64,000 nucleotides of DNA from Actinomycetota bacterium. Its GTDB lineage: Bacteria; Actinomycetota; Thermoleophilia; RBG-16-64-13. The stretch's first letter is position 1. The number at the start of each line of letters is the position of its first letter. Where the stretch lies: NCBI GenBank assembly GCA_016278725.1, contig JADQBG010000012.1, forward strand, positions 23,424 to 87,423. The letters are read 5' to 3'. The position numbers were made by a program, and so were the translations under genes. The notes under the pieces are model-generated. The model saw only the letters and a list, made by a program, of their open reading frames with translations. It was not told the origin of the DNA and did no database searches. Shown in pieces: positions 18,379 to 26,278 of this stretch.

Positions 18379-20430
18379 GACCTTCTCCGCCAGTTCCTCC
18401 CACTCCGCGTAGAGTGAGCCGAGCTCTTCGCGCACCGCACCCGCTTCCTCGCTCGCCTCGGCCAGCACGGCGTAGTCGCTGGCAAACTCCGGCGCGGAGA
18501 GGATGTGCGCCAGTTCCTCTTGGCGCTCTTCCAGCTCGAGGATGCGCTTCTCTGCCTGCTGGTGGCGCCGCCGCAGAGTCTTTCGCTCCTCCCGGCTGAT
18601 GCGCCCGCCTGCGCCGTTGCCCCGTACGGGCTTGGCGGCTTCGCCCGCGGCCGGCTTGGCCCCGGCCGGCTTGGCAGCCCCGCCCGCGGCCGGCTTGGCC
18701 CCGGCCGGCTTGGCCCCGGCCGGTTCCTCCGCGGTCACAGGTGCCGGTGCCGGACCCCGTCCCCTCTTCCACTGGTAATACTCCCAGTCGCCCAGGTAGT
18801 GGACCAGCCGCCCGGAATCGACCTCGATCACCTTGGAGGCGATGCGGTTGATCAGATGCCGGTCGTGGCTGATGAAGACGATGGATCCCTGAAACTGCCG
18901 CAGGGCCGCGATCAGCACCTCGCGCGAAGCCATATCCAGGTGGTTGGTGGGTTCGTCCAGGAGCAACAGCCCCGCGGGATCGAGCAGCATGCGCGCCAGG
19001 GCGAGCCGGGCCTTCTCTCCCCCGGAGAGCACCCCCACCGGCTTGTCCACGTCGTCCCCGCTGAAGAGGAAGGTCCCGAGGAAATCCCGCACTTGATCGA
19101 CCCGGTCCACCGGCCCGGCCGCCTCTTCCATGGTCTTTAGCACGGTTCGCCGGGGATCAAAGACCTCGAGTTGGTGCTGAGCGAAGTATTCCTGCCGCAC
19201 CTGATGGCCCAGCTTGATACGGCCTGCGTCCGGCTCTATCACTCCGGCCAGCAGCTTGAGCAGCGTGGATTTGCCCGCACCGTTGGGGCCCACCAATGCG
19301 ATCTTCTCCCCACGCTCGACCACCACGTTGAGGTCGCCGTAAACCACGATCTCACCGTAAGCCTTGCGCACGTGGGAGACTTCCACAGCCACCCGCCCGA
19401 TGCGCCCCGGTTGGGGAAAGCGAAAGCGGATCTCCTTGCGCCCCAGGTCGGGCACGTCGATCTTGCCCATCTTCTCCACATAGCGGATCTTCTGCTGAAC
19501 CTGCTTGGCCTTGGTGTTCTTCGCCCGGAAGCGGCGGATGAAGCTCTCCGCCTGGTCGATCTCCCGCTGTTGGTTCTTGGCGGCGCTGACCAGAGACTCG
19601 TAACGCAGGCGTTTCTCCTTCTCGAAGTGGTCGTAGTCCCCGGCGTAGAGGTCGATCACTCCGCGGTCGAGTTCGGCGATATGGGTGACCAGCCGATTGA
19701 GGAAATAGCGGTCGTGGCTGATCAGTATCAGGCTGCCGGACCAATCCAGCAGAAAATCCTCCAACCAGAGCAGGCTTTCCAGGTCGAGGTGGTTGGTGGG
19801 CTCGTCCAGTAGCAGCAGATCGGGGTGCTCCATCAGCAGCCGGGCCAGGGCGACACGCATGCGCCAACCGCCGGAGAGTTCCACTATCGGCCGGTCGAAG
19901 TCGGATTCGCCAAAACCCATGCCCCGAGCGATCGACTGCGCCCGCGCCTCGAGTTCGTAGCCGTGTGCGGCCTCGAAGGCGGTCTGCAGCGAACCGAGCT
20001 CGGCCAGCACATCTTCGGCGTCCTGCTCCTCGGCGGAGGCGGCGCCATTGCCACCGTCACCTCCGTGCGGGTTCTCCGGCGCGGACTTTCCTTCGGCCGG
20101 CCCGTACTCCGCCAGCCGTTCTCCCAGAAGTCTCATCCTCTGCTCGAGATCGAGGATATCTGAGTACGAGGCCAGAACCTCCTCCATGACCGTGTGGTCC
20201 GCGATCTCCTCGATCTCCTGGGGGAGAAAACCGATTTTGAGATCCTTCCGCGCGTTGATCTCGCCGCCGTCGGCCGACATCTCCCCGGCGATGATCCGCA
20301 ACAGAGTGGTCTTGCCGGCGCCGTTGGGGCCGATCAGCCCCAGGCGCATGCCCGGCTTCACGTGCAGGGAGGCCTCATCCAGGATCACCTGTGCGCCGAA
20401 GGTCTTCGAGAGTTCGTTCAGGTGGAGCAT
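18361..20430 (-). CDS. ABC-F family ATP-binding protein (ribosome-associated ATPase)
   Basis: ABC-F proteins have two ATPase domains and no membrane part, and act on ribosomes (translation factors or antibiotic protection). Domain 1 has Walker A GPNGAGKTT (34-42), LSGGWRMRVALARLL and LLLLDEPTNHLD. The interdomain linker contains FRAKNTKAKQVQQKIRYVEKM. Domain 2 has GPNGAGKST, LSGGEKARLALARML and a second DEPTNHLD. The C-terminus adds a PAGAKPA-type low-complexity spacer and a coiled coil (REERKTLRRRHQQAEKRILEL). At 689 aa it resembles Uup/YdiF-type members. I cannot tell housekeeping from resistance function. Confidence 0.92.
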   Translation of the reverse strand: MLHLNELSKTFGAQVILDEASLHVKPGMRLGLIGPNGAGKTTLLRIIAGEMSADGGEINARKDLKIGFLPQEIEEIADHTVMEEVLASYSDILDLEQRMRLLGERLAEYGPAEGKSAPENPHGGDGGNGAASAEEQDAEDVLAELGSLQTAFEAAHGYELEARAQSIARGMGFGESDFDRPIVELSGGWRMRVALARLLMEHPDLLLLDEPTNHLDLESLLWLEDFLLDWSGSLILISHDRYFLNRLVTHIAELDRGVIDLYAGDYDHFEKEKRLRYESLVSAAKNQQREIDQAESFIRRFRAKNTKAKQVQQKIRYVEKMGKIDVPDLGRKEIRFRFPQPGRIGRVAVEVSHVRKAYGEIVVYGDLNVVVERGEKIALVGPNGAGKSTLLKLLAGVIEPDAGRIKLGHQVRQEYFAQHQLEVFDPRRTVLKTMEEAAGPVDRVDQVRDFLGTFLFSGDDVDKPVGVLSGGEKARLALARMLLDPAGLLLLDEPTNHLDMASREVLIAALRQFQGSIVFISHDRHLINRIASKVIEVDSGRLVHYLGDWEYYQWKRGRGPAPAPVTAEEPAGAKPAGAKPAAGGAAKPAGAKPAAGEAAKPVRGNGAGGRISREERKTLRRRHQQAEKRILELEERQEELAHILSAPEFASDYAVLAEASEEAGAVREELGSLYAEWEELAEKVAGLDD
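18628..18725. repeat. GC-rich coding repeat in the ABC-F spacer
   Basis: Repeats of CCGGCTTGGCCCCGG and CCGGCTTGGC encode the PAGAKPA/PAAG spacer between ATPase domain 2 and the C-terminal coiled coil. It resembles a slippage-expanded linker. Confidence 0.7.
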
Positions 20431-20458
20431 GGGGAGAGGATACAGCAGGCGGCGGAGG

Positions 20459-21301
20459 CTACCGGTCCCAGAAGAGCCGCTGCTCCGACGAGGGGAAGAT
20501 CCCGGCCTGTTCGCCGCGGCTCAGCAGGTCGCGGATGGCGTTCTCGCCCTCGATCCCGTAGTCCAGGCTGAAGTCGGTGACGTACAGATCGATGTGCCGG
20601 CGGCAGACGTCGGGATCCATCTCCTGGGCGTGTCTTTCGATATAGGCGCGGGAAGCCATGGGGTTCGCCCGCGCGTGCTCCAAGCTCGCCCTCACCGCCT
20701 GGTCCAACCGACGCGCCATGTCCTCGCCCAGGTCCCGGCGCACGGCAATCGCGCCCAGAGGGATCGGATGCCCGGTCAGCCTCTCCCACCACTCGCCGAG
20801 ATCCACCAGCGCGGCAAGTCCGTGGTCGGGATAGGTGAAGCGGCTCTCGTGGATGATCAGGCCGGCATCGACCTCTCCGGCTTCCACGGCCGGCATGATC
20901 CGGTCATAGGGCATCACCCGGAGCCCCTGAAGCCCCGGAGCAAACAGGCGCAGGAGAAGCGCGGCCGTGGTCCAGCGGCCGGGGATCGCGACGGAAAGCC
21001 CGCTGAAGGCGCCGGGTTCTTCAGGCATCCCCGCAACCCTGTCGGCGCGAGTCACCAGCAGCGGTCCACAGCCCCGGCCCAGGGCTCCCCCGGAATGAAG
21101 CAGAGCGTAGCGGTCCCGCAGGTGTCCGAAGGCGTGGAAAGAGATCTTGCAAACGTCCGCCCGGCCCTCGCGCGCCAGACCGTTGAGCGCGTCGATGTCG
21201 AGCAGCCGTTCCTCGACTTCGGGCGCATCGGGCAGCAGACCGGAAACCCAGGCATGAAAGATATAGGTATCGTTGGGACAGGGCGAGTAGGCCAGGATCA
21301 C
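20459..21301 (-). CDS. mqnD: 1,4-dihydroxy-6-naphthoate synthase MqnD (futalosine pathway)
   Basis: MqnD converts cyclic dehypoxanthine futalosine to 1,4-dihydroxy-6-naphthoate in menaquinone synthesis. The 280-aa protein has a periplasmic-binding-protein-like fold. Its N-terminus carries SPCPNDTYIFHAW (6-18), the MqnD hallmark that separates it from the related MqnA. Further family segments are KISFHAFGH and DAGLIIHESRFTY. Translation starts at GTG 21301, overlapping the mqnB stop by 4 nt. It is the last gene of the PDH-mqnB-mqnD run. The other futalosine genes (mqnA, mqnC, mqnE) are not in the window. Confidence 0.9.
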   Translation of the reverse strand: MILAYSPCPNDTYIFHAWVSGLLPDAPEVEERLLDIDALNGLAREGRADVCKISFHAFGHLRDRYALLHSGGALGRGCGPLLVTRADRVAGMPEEPGAFSGLSVAIPGRWTTAALLLRLFAPGLQGLRVMPYDRIMPAVEAGEVDAGLIIHESRFTYPDHGLAALVDLGEWWERLTGHPIPLGAIAVRRDLGEDMARRLDQAVRASLEHARANPMASRAYIERHAQEMDPDVCRRHIDLYVTDFSLDYGIEGENAIRDLLSRGEQAGIFPSSEQRLFWDR

Positions 21302-22179
21302 GGGGACGGCTCTCCTCCCAGCAGGTCGAGAGCAACGGCGACCGCCGCCTTCCCCGAGCGTTTCGCAGCGGCCTCCACTTGCCAGGATGACCGGTCCCGC
21401 GGACCGACCAAATTGCTGATTCCTCGCAGTTCAACCAGGGGCATGCCGTAGAGCAGACAGATGTGCGCTGCAGCCGCCCCCTCCATGCTCTCCACCAAAG
21501 GCTGCCAGCGCTGCCAAAGCCGCTCGGCGCCCTCAGCCGTGCCGCACCCGGTGGAGTTGGTGACTCCCAGTCCGCGATGAACCACCTCGCGGCCCTCGAC
21601 GTGCCGCTGCAAAAGGTCCTGCGCCCGCCGGGCGAGCGCGGCGTCCAGCGGAAACTCGTTCCACACGGGCCGTCCCGCAACCTCGGCCAGAGGGAGGCCC
21701 AGTTCTTCGGTGGAGAGCCAGTCTCCCTGGGCCGACCAGGCCCCGGTGTCGCCGTAGGCCTCGCGCTCGATCACGGCCAGATCACCGACCTTTACCCCCG
21801 CCTGAGCGAAGCCGCCGCCCACTCCCGAGAGAATCACCGCGCGAGGACGCGCAGCCTGAAGCACACAGGTCAGGGCATGAGCAACGTTGGTCTTCTCGTA
21901 CCCGGTGAGGGCCACGAGGACCGGCGCGGCCGCTGGGGCCGCCCCAACGCCGCGCGGCGCGAGGTGTCCCAGCCACCAGGGCTTACCGGCCACTGCCAGA
22001 GGCTCGGCGTCCCGCAGGGCCGCCCGCAGAGGGGCGACTTCGAGCGGGGTTGGCGCCGCCAGCACCAGGGCCACTCCCCGCAGCAGTTCATTCAGCTCCT
22101 CCGCCCCGAGGTCGCACCGGGCGGAACGGCGCAGGTCGGGGAGATCCCGGTTACTTCCGATCGGGATCTCCCCCTCCAA
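21298..22179 (-). CDS. mqnB: Futalosine hydrolase MqnB
   Basis: MqnB cleaves futalosine to dehypoxanthine futalosine and hypoxanthine. It is a nucleoside-phosphorylase-fold enzyme of about 293 aa. The supporting segments are VLSGVGGGFAQAGVKVGDLAVIEREAYGD (written here as adjoining blocks GVGGGFAQAGVKVGDLAV and IEREAYGD), SMEGAAAAHICLLYGMPLVELRGISN and NLVGPRDRSSW. The SMEGAA/ELRGISN pattern is typical. The start is uncertain: TTG 22179 follows AGGAG by 13 nt and sits 3 nt after the pdhC stop. No ATG or GTG occurs at a sensible place. Confidence 0.87.
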   Translation of the reverse strand: MEGEIPIGSNRDLPDLRRSARCDLGAEELNELLRGVALVLAAPTPLEVAPLRAALRDAEPLAVAGKPWWLGHLAPRGVGAAPAAAPVLVALTGYEKTNVAHALTCVLQAARPRAVILSGVGGGFAQAGVKVGDLAVIEREAYGDTGAWSAQGDWLSTEELGLPLAEVAGRPVWNEFPLDAALARRAQDLLQRHVEGREVVHRGLGVTNSTGCGTAEGAERLWQRWQPLVESMEGAAAAHICLLYGMPLVELRGISNLVGPRDRSSWQVEAAAKRSGKAAVAVALDLLGGEPSP

Positions 22180-22182
22180 GCG

Positions 22183-23682
22183 CTAGATCGACTCCAGGAG
22201 CAACCGGTCCGGGTCCTCCAGGAAACCGATGACCAGATTTAGGAAGCGGGAAGCCTCGGCTCCGTCGATCAACTGATGGTCGAAGGTCAAAGACAGCGGC
22301 AGCATGTGCCGAATCTTGATCTCCCCGTCGATGACCACCGGCATCTCCCGCACCCGGCCCATGCCCAGAATGGCCACTTCTGGGTAATTGGTGGCCGGCG
22401 TGGCGTTGATGCCCCCGATGGCCCCGTAGTTGCTGATGGTGAAGGTGCCGCCGTTCAGTGCCGCAAGATCCAGCTTGCGGTCCCGCGCGCGCTCCACCAG
22501 GTCGATGATCTCCTCGGCGATCTTGAAGATGCTCTTACGGTCGGCGTTCTTGATGTTGGGCACCATGAGACCCACCTTGGTGTCGATGGCGAGCCCAATG
22601 TTGTAGTAGCGCTTGAGCACGAACTCGTCGCAATCGGGGGCAAGCACCGCGTTCACCCGCGGGAACCGCTGCAAGGCCGCCGCGCAGGCCTTGATGACGA
22701 AGGCCAGGTAGGTCAGCCGGATGCCGCGCTCGGCCGCCAGGGTCCGTTCCTTCTCCCGGATGCGCTTGAGAATGCTGACGTCGGCCTCGTCGGTGGTGGT
22801 CACCTGCGCCTGCTTGGCCAGGGACTCGGCCATGCGGTGGGCCATGGTGCGGCGCACGCCCTTGAAGGCCACCCTCTCCACCACGCCGTGCTCATCCTGC
22901 TGTAGGCTTCCGCCCATCCAGGACTCGGCCTGCTCCATCTCTTGGGGCTGGACCGAGGGCGCCTGCACGGTTTCGCGGCCGTAGGCCGCCGCCTCGGCGT
23001 GATCTTCCACGTCCTGGCGCAGGACGCGGCCCTGCGGCCCCGTGCCCCGCACCTTCCCGAGGTCGACCCCCATCTCCTTGGCCAGTTGTCTGATGGACGG
23101 CATGGCCGACACGCCGGACTCGCCTTCGCGTTCCGCGGCCGGCTGGGCCTGGGCGGCCTTCGCCGGCGGTTCCTCCTCGTCGGGCGCCTCTTCGAGTTGT
23201 CCGACCACGGAACCCGTGTAGAACTCCTCGGCCTCTGCCTCCGTTTCCGCAGGCTCCGCCGCCGCTTCCGCCGGCCGCTCGGGTTCGGAAGGCGGCGCCG
23301 AAGTGGGCTCGGGTGCCGGGGGCGATGGGGGAGTGACCTCTTCGGCCGCCGCCGGCCTCGCCTGGCCGGAAGCCTGCTCCGGCTCTTTGGCCGCGGGAGC
23401 GGCCTCGGGCGGGGCCTCGGCCCGTGCCGGCTCGCCGGCACCCGCACCCTCTTCGATGCTGACGATGACCTGACCGACCTCGATCAGCTCCCCCTCCTCG
23501 GCGTGCAATTTGAGGATCCTGCCCGTCCGCGGGCTGGGGATCTCGACCACCGCCTTGTCGGTTTCGACTTCGGCGAGCGTGTCGTCCTCGACCACGGCGT
23601 CGCCTTCCGCCACCTTCCAACTGAGCAACTCGCCTTCGGTGATGCCTTCGCCTACATCCGGGAACTTGAACTCAAAAGCCAT
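22183..23682 (-). CDS. pdhC: Dihydrolipoamide acyltransferase (E2) of the pyruvate or a related 2-oxo-acid dehydrogenase complex
   Basis: E2 transfers the acyl group from lipoate to CoA. The 499-aa protein has one lipoyl domain with the modified lysine K43 in ETDKAVVEIPSP. A long Ala/Pro/Glu-rich linker (about 80-190) follows, then the peripheral subunit-binding domain (MPSIRQLAKEMGVDLGKVRGTG). The catalytic domain ends in DHQLIDGAEA, with active-site H469 and D473-G474. It lies 2 nt after the E1beta stop. E3 (lipoamide dehydrogenase) is not in the window. A branched-chain 2-oxo-acid complex cannot be excluded from sequence alone. Confidence 0.92.
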   Translation of the reverse strand: MAFEFKFPDVGEGITEGELLSWKVAEGDAVVEDDTLAEVETDKAVVEIPSPRTGRILKLHAEEGELIEVGQVIVSIEEGAGAGEPARAEAPPEAAPAAKEPEQASGQARPAAAEEVTPPSPPAPEPTSAPPSEPERPAEAAAEPAETEAEAEEFYTGSVVGQLEEAPDEEEPPAKAAQAQPAAEREGESGVSAMPSIRQLAKEMGVDLGKVRGTGPQGRVLRQDVEDHAEAAAYGRETVQAPSVQPQEMEQAESWMGGSLQQDEHGVVERVAFKGVRRTMAHRMAESLAKQAQVTTTDEADVSILKRIREKERTLAAERGIRLTYLAFVIKACAAALQRFPRVNAVLAPDCDEFVLKRYYNIGLAIDTKVGLMVPNIKNADRKSIFKIAEEIIDLVERARDRKLDLAALNGGTFTISNYGAIGGINATPATNYPEVAILGMGRVREMPVVIDGEIKIRHMLPLSLTFDHQLIDGAEASRFLNLVIGFLEDPDRLLLESI

Positions 23683-23684
23683 GG

Positions 23685-24665
23685 CTAGAACTCCAGCGTC
23701 TTGAGGGTCTCGCGTATGACCAGGTCAACGTCGGGCAGGAACCAATCCTCGAGCTTTGCCAGCGGCGTGGGAGTGTCAAAGCCGGTGACCCGCCGAGCGG
23801 GCGCCTCCAACTTGAGGATGGCGTGCTCCATGATCTGCGCCATGATCTCAGAGGTGAAGGAAACCGTGGGCGGTTCCTCACTGACTACCACCGCCCTTCC
23901 CGTCTTGCGCACGCTGCCGATGACGGTCTCCCGGTCAAAGGGGTTGAGCGTGCGCACGTCCACCACCTCGACCTCGCCCCGCTTTTCCGCGGACATCTGC
24001 TCCGCCGCGGCCTTGCAGGTACGTACCTGAGCGCCCCAGGCGATGAGGGTGGCGTCGCTCCCCTCCCGCACCACCTGCGCTTTGCCCAACGGGATTTCGT
24101 ACGACTCCTCCGGCACTTCCATCTTGATCGCCCGGTAGACCCGCTTGGGCTCGTAGAAGACCACCGGATCGGGATCGCGAATGGCCGCGATGAGCAACCC
24201 TTTGGCGTCGTAGGGGTCGGAAGGGATCACGGTCTTTATCCCCGGAATGTGCGCCCAGATGGCCTCCATGCTCTCGGAGTGGTGCTCCAGAGCGCGGATA
24301 CCGCCGCCGTAAGGGGTCCTCATGACCAGTGGCACCGTCCAAGTCCCCTGGCTGCGCTTACGCATGCGCCCCGCATGACTGACCATCTGATCGAAGGCCG
24401 GATAGCTGAAGCCGGAGAACTGCATCTCCGCCACCGGGCGAAAACCGGCGATGGCGGCGCCTATGGAAAAGCCGAGAATGGCCGACTCGGCCAAGGGCGT
24501 ATCGATCACGCGATTTTCGCCAAACCGCTCGACCAATCCCTCGGTCACCCGGAAGACTCCGCCGTCCTTGCCTACATCCTCTCCCAAGACGATGACCGTG
24601 TCGTCGCGTTCCATCTCCTGCTGGAGGGCCTGGTCGATCGCCTGCACCATATTCAGTCGAGCCAC
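23685..24665 (-). CDS. pdhB: Pyruvate (2-oxo-acid) dehydrogenase E1 component, beta subunit
   Basis: The beta subunit forms the thiamine-diphosphate site together with E1alpha. It is 326 aa, full length. Recognisable parts are MVQAIDQALQQEMERDDTV, VLGEDVGKDGGVFRVTEGL, the cofactor/substrate region RVIDTPLAESAILGFSIGAA, and C-terminal GRAVVVSEEPPTVSFTSEI with RRVTGFDTPTPLAKLEDWF. The stop and start are 2-3 nt from the neighbouring pdh genes, so all three are one transcription unit. The gene order alpha-beta-E2 matches Gram-positive PDH operons. Confidence 0.93.
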   Translation of the reverse strand: MARLNMVQAIDQALQQEMERDDTVIVLGEDVGKDGGVFRVTEGLVERFGENRVIDTPLAESAILGFSIGAAIAGFRPVAEMQFSGFSYPAFDQMVSHAGRMRKRSQGTWTVPLVMRTPYGGGIRALEHHSESMEAIWAHIPGIKTVIPSDPYDAKGLLIAAIRDPDPVVFYEPKRVYRAIKMEVPEESYEIPLGKAQVVREGSDATLIAWGAQVRTCKAAAEQMSAEKRGEVEVVDVRTLNPFDRETVIGSVRKTGRAVVVSEEPPTVSFTSEIMAQIMEHAILKLEAPARRVTGFDTPTPLAKLEDWFLPDVDLVIRETLKTLEF

Positions 24666-24668
24666 CTG

Positions 24669-25751
24669 CTACCTCCCCTCTCCCGTGCGGAATTTGAGCC
24701 AGCGAAGTTGCTCTTCGAGGTTGGGCGTGCGCTCCGCGAAGACATTGTCGAAAATCCGCTCCGGGTCGGCGGGCTCCAGCTCCTCAAAGGCTTTGACCGC
24801 GTCGGCCACCTTCTGGGTCGCCTGCTCCCGGACCTGCACGACTCCATCCTCGTCCAACATCCCTTGCTTTTCCATGTAGCGCGCAAGGCGGGGAATGGGA
24901 TCCTTCTCCAACCAGGGGTCGAGATCTTCTGCGGTGCGGTAGCGCCGGGCGTCGTCCGAAGTGGTGTGGTCGCTCAGCCGGTAGGTGTGTGCCTCGATCA
25001 GCGTCGGCCCTCCCCCGCTCCGGGCGCGGTCGGCAGCTTCCTTGGCCACCCGGTAGACGGCGAAGATGTCGTTGCCGTCCACCTGCACCCCGGGCATGCC
25101 GTAGGCGATGGCTTTCTGCGCGACCGTCGTGGCCGCGGTCTGCTTGTGATAGGGAACCGAGATGGCCCATTGGTTGTTCTGGCAGAGGAAGATCACCGGC
25201 AACTTGAACACTCCGCCGAAGTTCATGGCCTCGCTGAAGTCTCCCTCCGAGGTGGCTCCGTCGCCGAACACGGTCAAAGCGACGGCGTCCTCACCCTTCT
25301 GCTTCATCGCCCAGGCTATGCCGGTGGCGTGCAGCAGGTGGGTGGCGATCGGGATGGAGACCGGCAGCACGCGGACCCCCTCGCCGATCTTCTGGCCGCG
25401 CTCGTCGCCGGCATTGACCGCGAGAATGTCTTCCAGAGGAGTGCCCCAGAGGATGAAAGCCCCGGTTTCGCGGAAGGCAGGAATCAACCAATCCTTGCCC
25501 TTTTCGAGAGCATAAGTCGTGCCGATATGGGCCGCTTCCTGGCCCATTACCCGCGCGAAAGTGCCCAGCCTCCCCTGCCTTTGGAGCTTGAGCATCCGGT
25601 CGTCGAACTGCCGGGTGAGCACCATCATCTCGTACAGATGGCGGATCTGCTCCTCGGACAGATCGGGCATGAGGGACTCGTCCACGTTCCCCTGATGATC
25701 CATGACCTCGACCCGCTCGATGGAGAACTGTGCCAGCGTGGTAACAGGCAC
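24669..25751 (-). CDS. pdhA: Pyruvate dehydrogenase E1 component, alpha subunit
   Basis: E1alpha carries the thiamine-diphosphate-binding motif and decarboxylates pyruvate. The protein is 360 aa. MGQEAAHIGTTYALEKGKDW and the lipoyl-approach segment PAFRETGAFILWG resemble Gram-positive PdhA. The ThDP motif starts GDGATSEGDFSEAMNF at 163 and closes with NN at 192-193. The phosphorylation-loop-like YRLSDHTTSDDARRYR is conserved. Translation begins at GTG 25751 behind a strong GGAGGAAGGGAGGT ribosome binding site. I found no convincing promoter in the roughly 290 nt upstream. Confidence 0.93.
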   Translation of the reverse strand: MPVTTLAQFSIERVEVMDHQGNVDESLMPDLSEEQIRHLYEMMVLTRQFDDRMLKLQRQGRLGTFARVMGQEAAHIGTTYALEKGKDWLIPAFRETGAFILWGTPLEDILAVNAGDERGQKIGEGVRVLPVSIPIATHLLHATGIAWAMKQKGEDAVALTVFGDGATSEGDFSEAMNFGGVFKLPVIFLCQNNQWAISVPYHKQTAATTVAQKAIAYGMPGVQVDGNDIFAVYRVAKEAADRARSGGGPTLIEAHTYRLSDHTTSDDARRYRTAEDLDPWLEKDPIPRLARYMEKQGMLDEDGVVQVREQATQKVADAVKAFEELEPADPERIFDNVFAERTPNLEEQLRWLKFRTGEGR

Positions 25752-25948
25752 GGCCCTACCTCCCTTCCTCCGACATTTCTTACCTAGCCCCGCGCCAGCA
25801 AATGCGAGTACGGCCGCCGCGCGCTCCCACCAGAGGCGCGGCCCGATGATCTCCTATCTATCTCCGGGTTTACCCGCTTCCTACACTTGCCCGGGTAAGG
25901 CCAAGGAGAGAACGTCTCCAGCAGCTTTTTTGCGCCGAAACGCTCTTT
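25752..25948. other. Non-coding gap between pdhA and the zinc-ribbon gene promoter
   Basis: Contains the pdhA ribosome binding site and should contain its promoter, but no clear -35/-10 pair is visible on the minus strand. A small hairpin, GGAGA-GAACG-TCTCC at 25905-25919, is followed six bases later by a T-run on the plus strand. I see no gene here. Confidence 0.4.
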
Positions 25949-25977
25949 TAACACTCCAGGGGGAGATTCGCGATAAG
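25948..25977 (+). promoter_or_regulatory. Predicted promoter of the 46-aa zinc-ribbon gene
   Basis: -35 TTAACA (25948-25953, 5/6) and -10 GATAAG (25972-25977, 4/6) with an 18-nt spacer. The predicted leader is about 55 nt and includes a short hairpin CGAGA-TGG-TCTCG just before the ribosome binding site. Confidence 0.45.
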
Positions 25978-26039
25978 ATACCTCCAACGTGATTAGTTGA
26001 GCGAATGGCGAGATGGTCTCGTCTGAAGGAGGTGACCTA

Positions 26040-26180
26040 ATGAAACAATCAACAACCTGCGTACACTGCTGCACCTCGATCCCCCATTCCGTCTGGGTCT
26101 GCCCGGCGTGTGGAGGCTGGGTTGCGGAGACCGTGGCGGCTTCGTCCGCGCGGCTGGAAAGTTCGGTAGCGACGGCCTAA
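26040..26180 (+). CDS. Small zinc-ribbon protein (46 aa)
   Basis: This frame starts at ATG 26040 behind a textbook GAAGGAGGTGA ribosome binding site and ends at TAA 26180. The product begins MKQSTTCVHC and has two CxxC pairs, C7/C10 (with C11 adjacent) and C21/C24, the layout of a minimal zinc ribbon. The hydrophobic stretch SVWVCPACGGWV lies across the second pair, and an Ala/Ser-rich tail follows. It has its own promoter and a clean intrinsic terminator 29 nt after the stop, so it is a self-contained transcription unit. I do not recognise a family. Confidence 0.72.
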   Translation: MKQSTTCVHCCTSIPHSVWVCPACGGWVAETVAASSARLESSVATA

Positions 26181-26208
26181 CCGTCACCATTCCGATTTCG
26201 ATTCAGAT

Positions 26209-26233
26209 GGGGCCCTTCGGGGCTCTTTTTTTT
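26209..26233 (+). terminator. Intrinsic terminator of the 46-aa zinc-ribbon gene
   Basis: GGGGCCC pairs with GGGCTCT (two G-U pairs) around a UUCG tetraloop, followed by a run of eight Ts to 26233. A classic rho-independent terminator, in the gap before the convergent YHS-LOG gene. Confidence 0.85.
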
Positions 26234-26278
26234 GGCCTGCGCCGCGCCCCCGGCCGGTGACGCTCGGCAACAGACCCG

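Noticed and set aside
20459..21301. MqnA assignment
   Set aside because: The SPCPNDT N-terminus is typical of MqnD, not of chorismate dehydratase MqnA.
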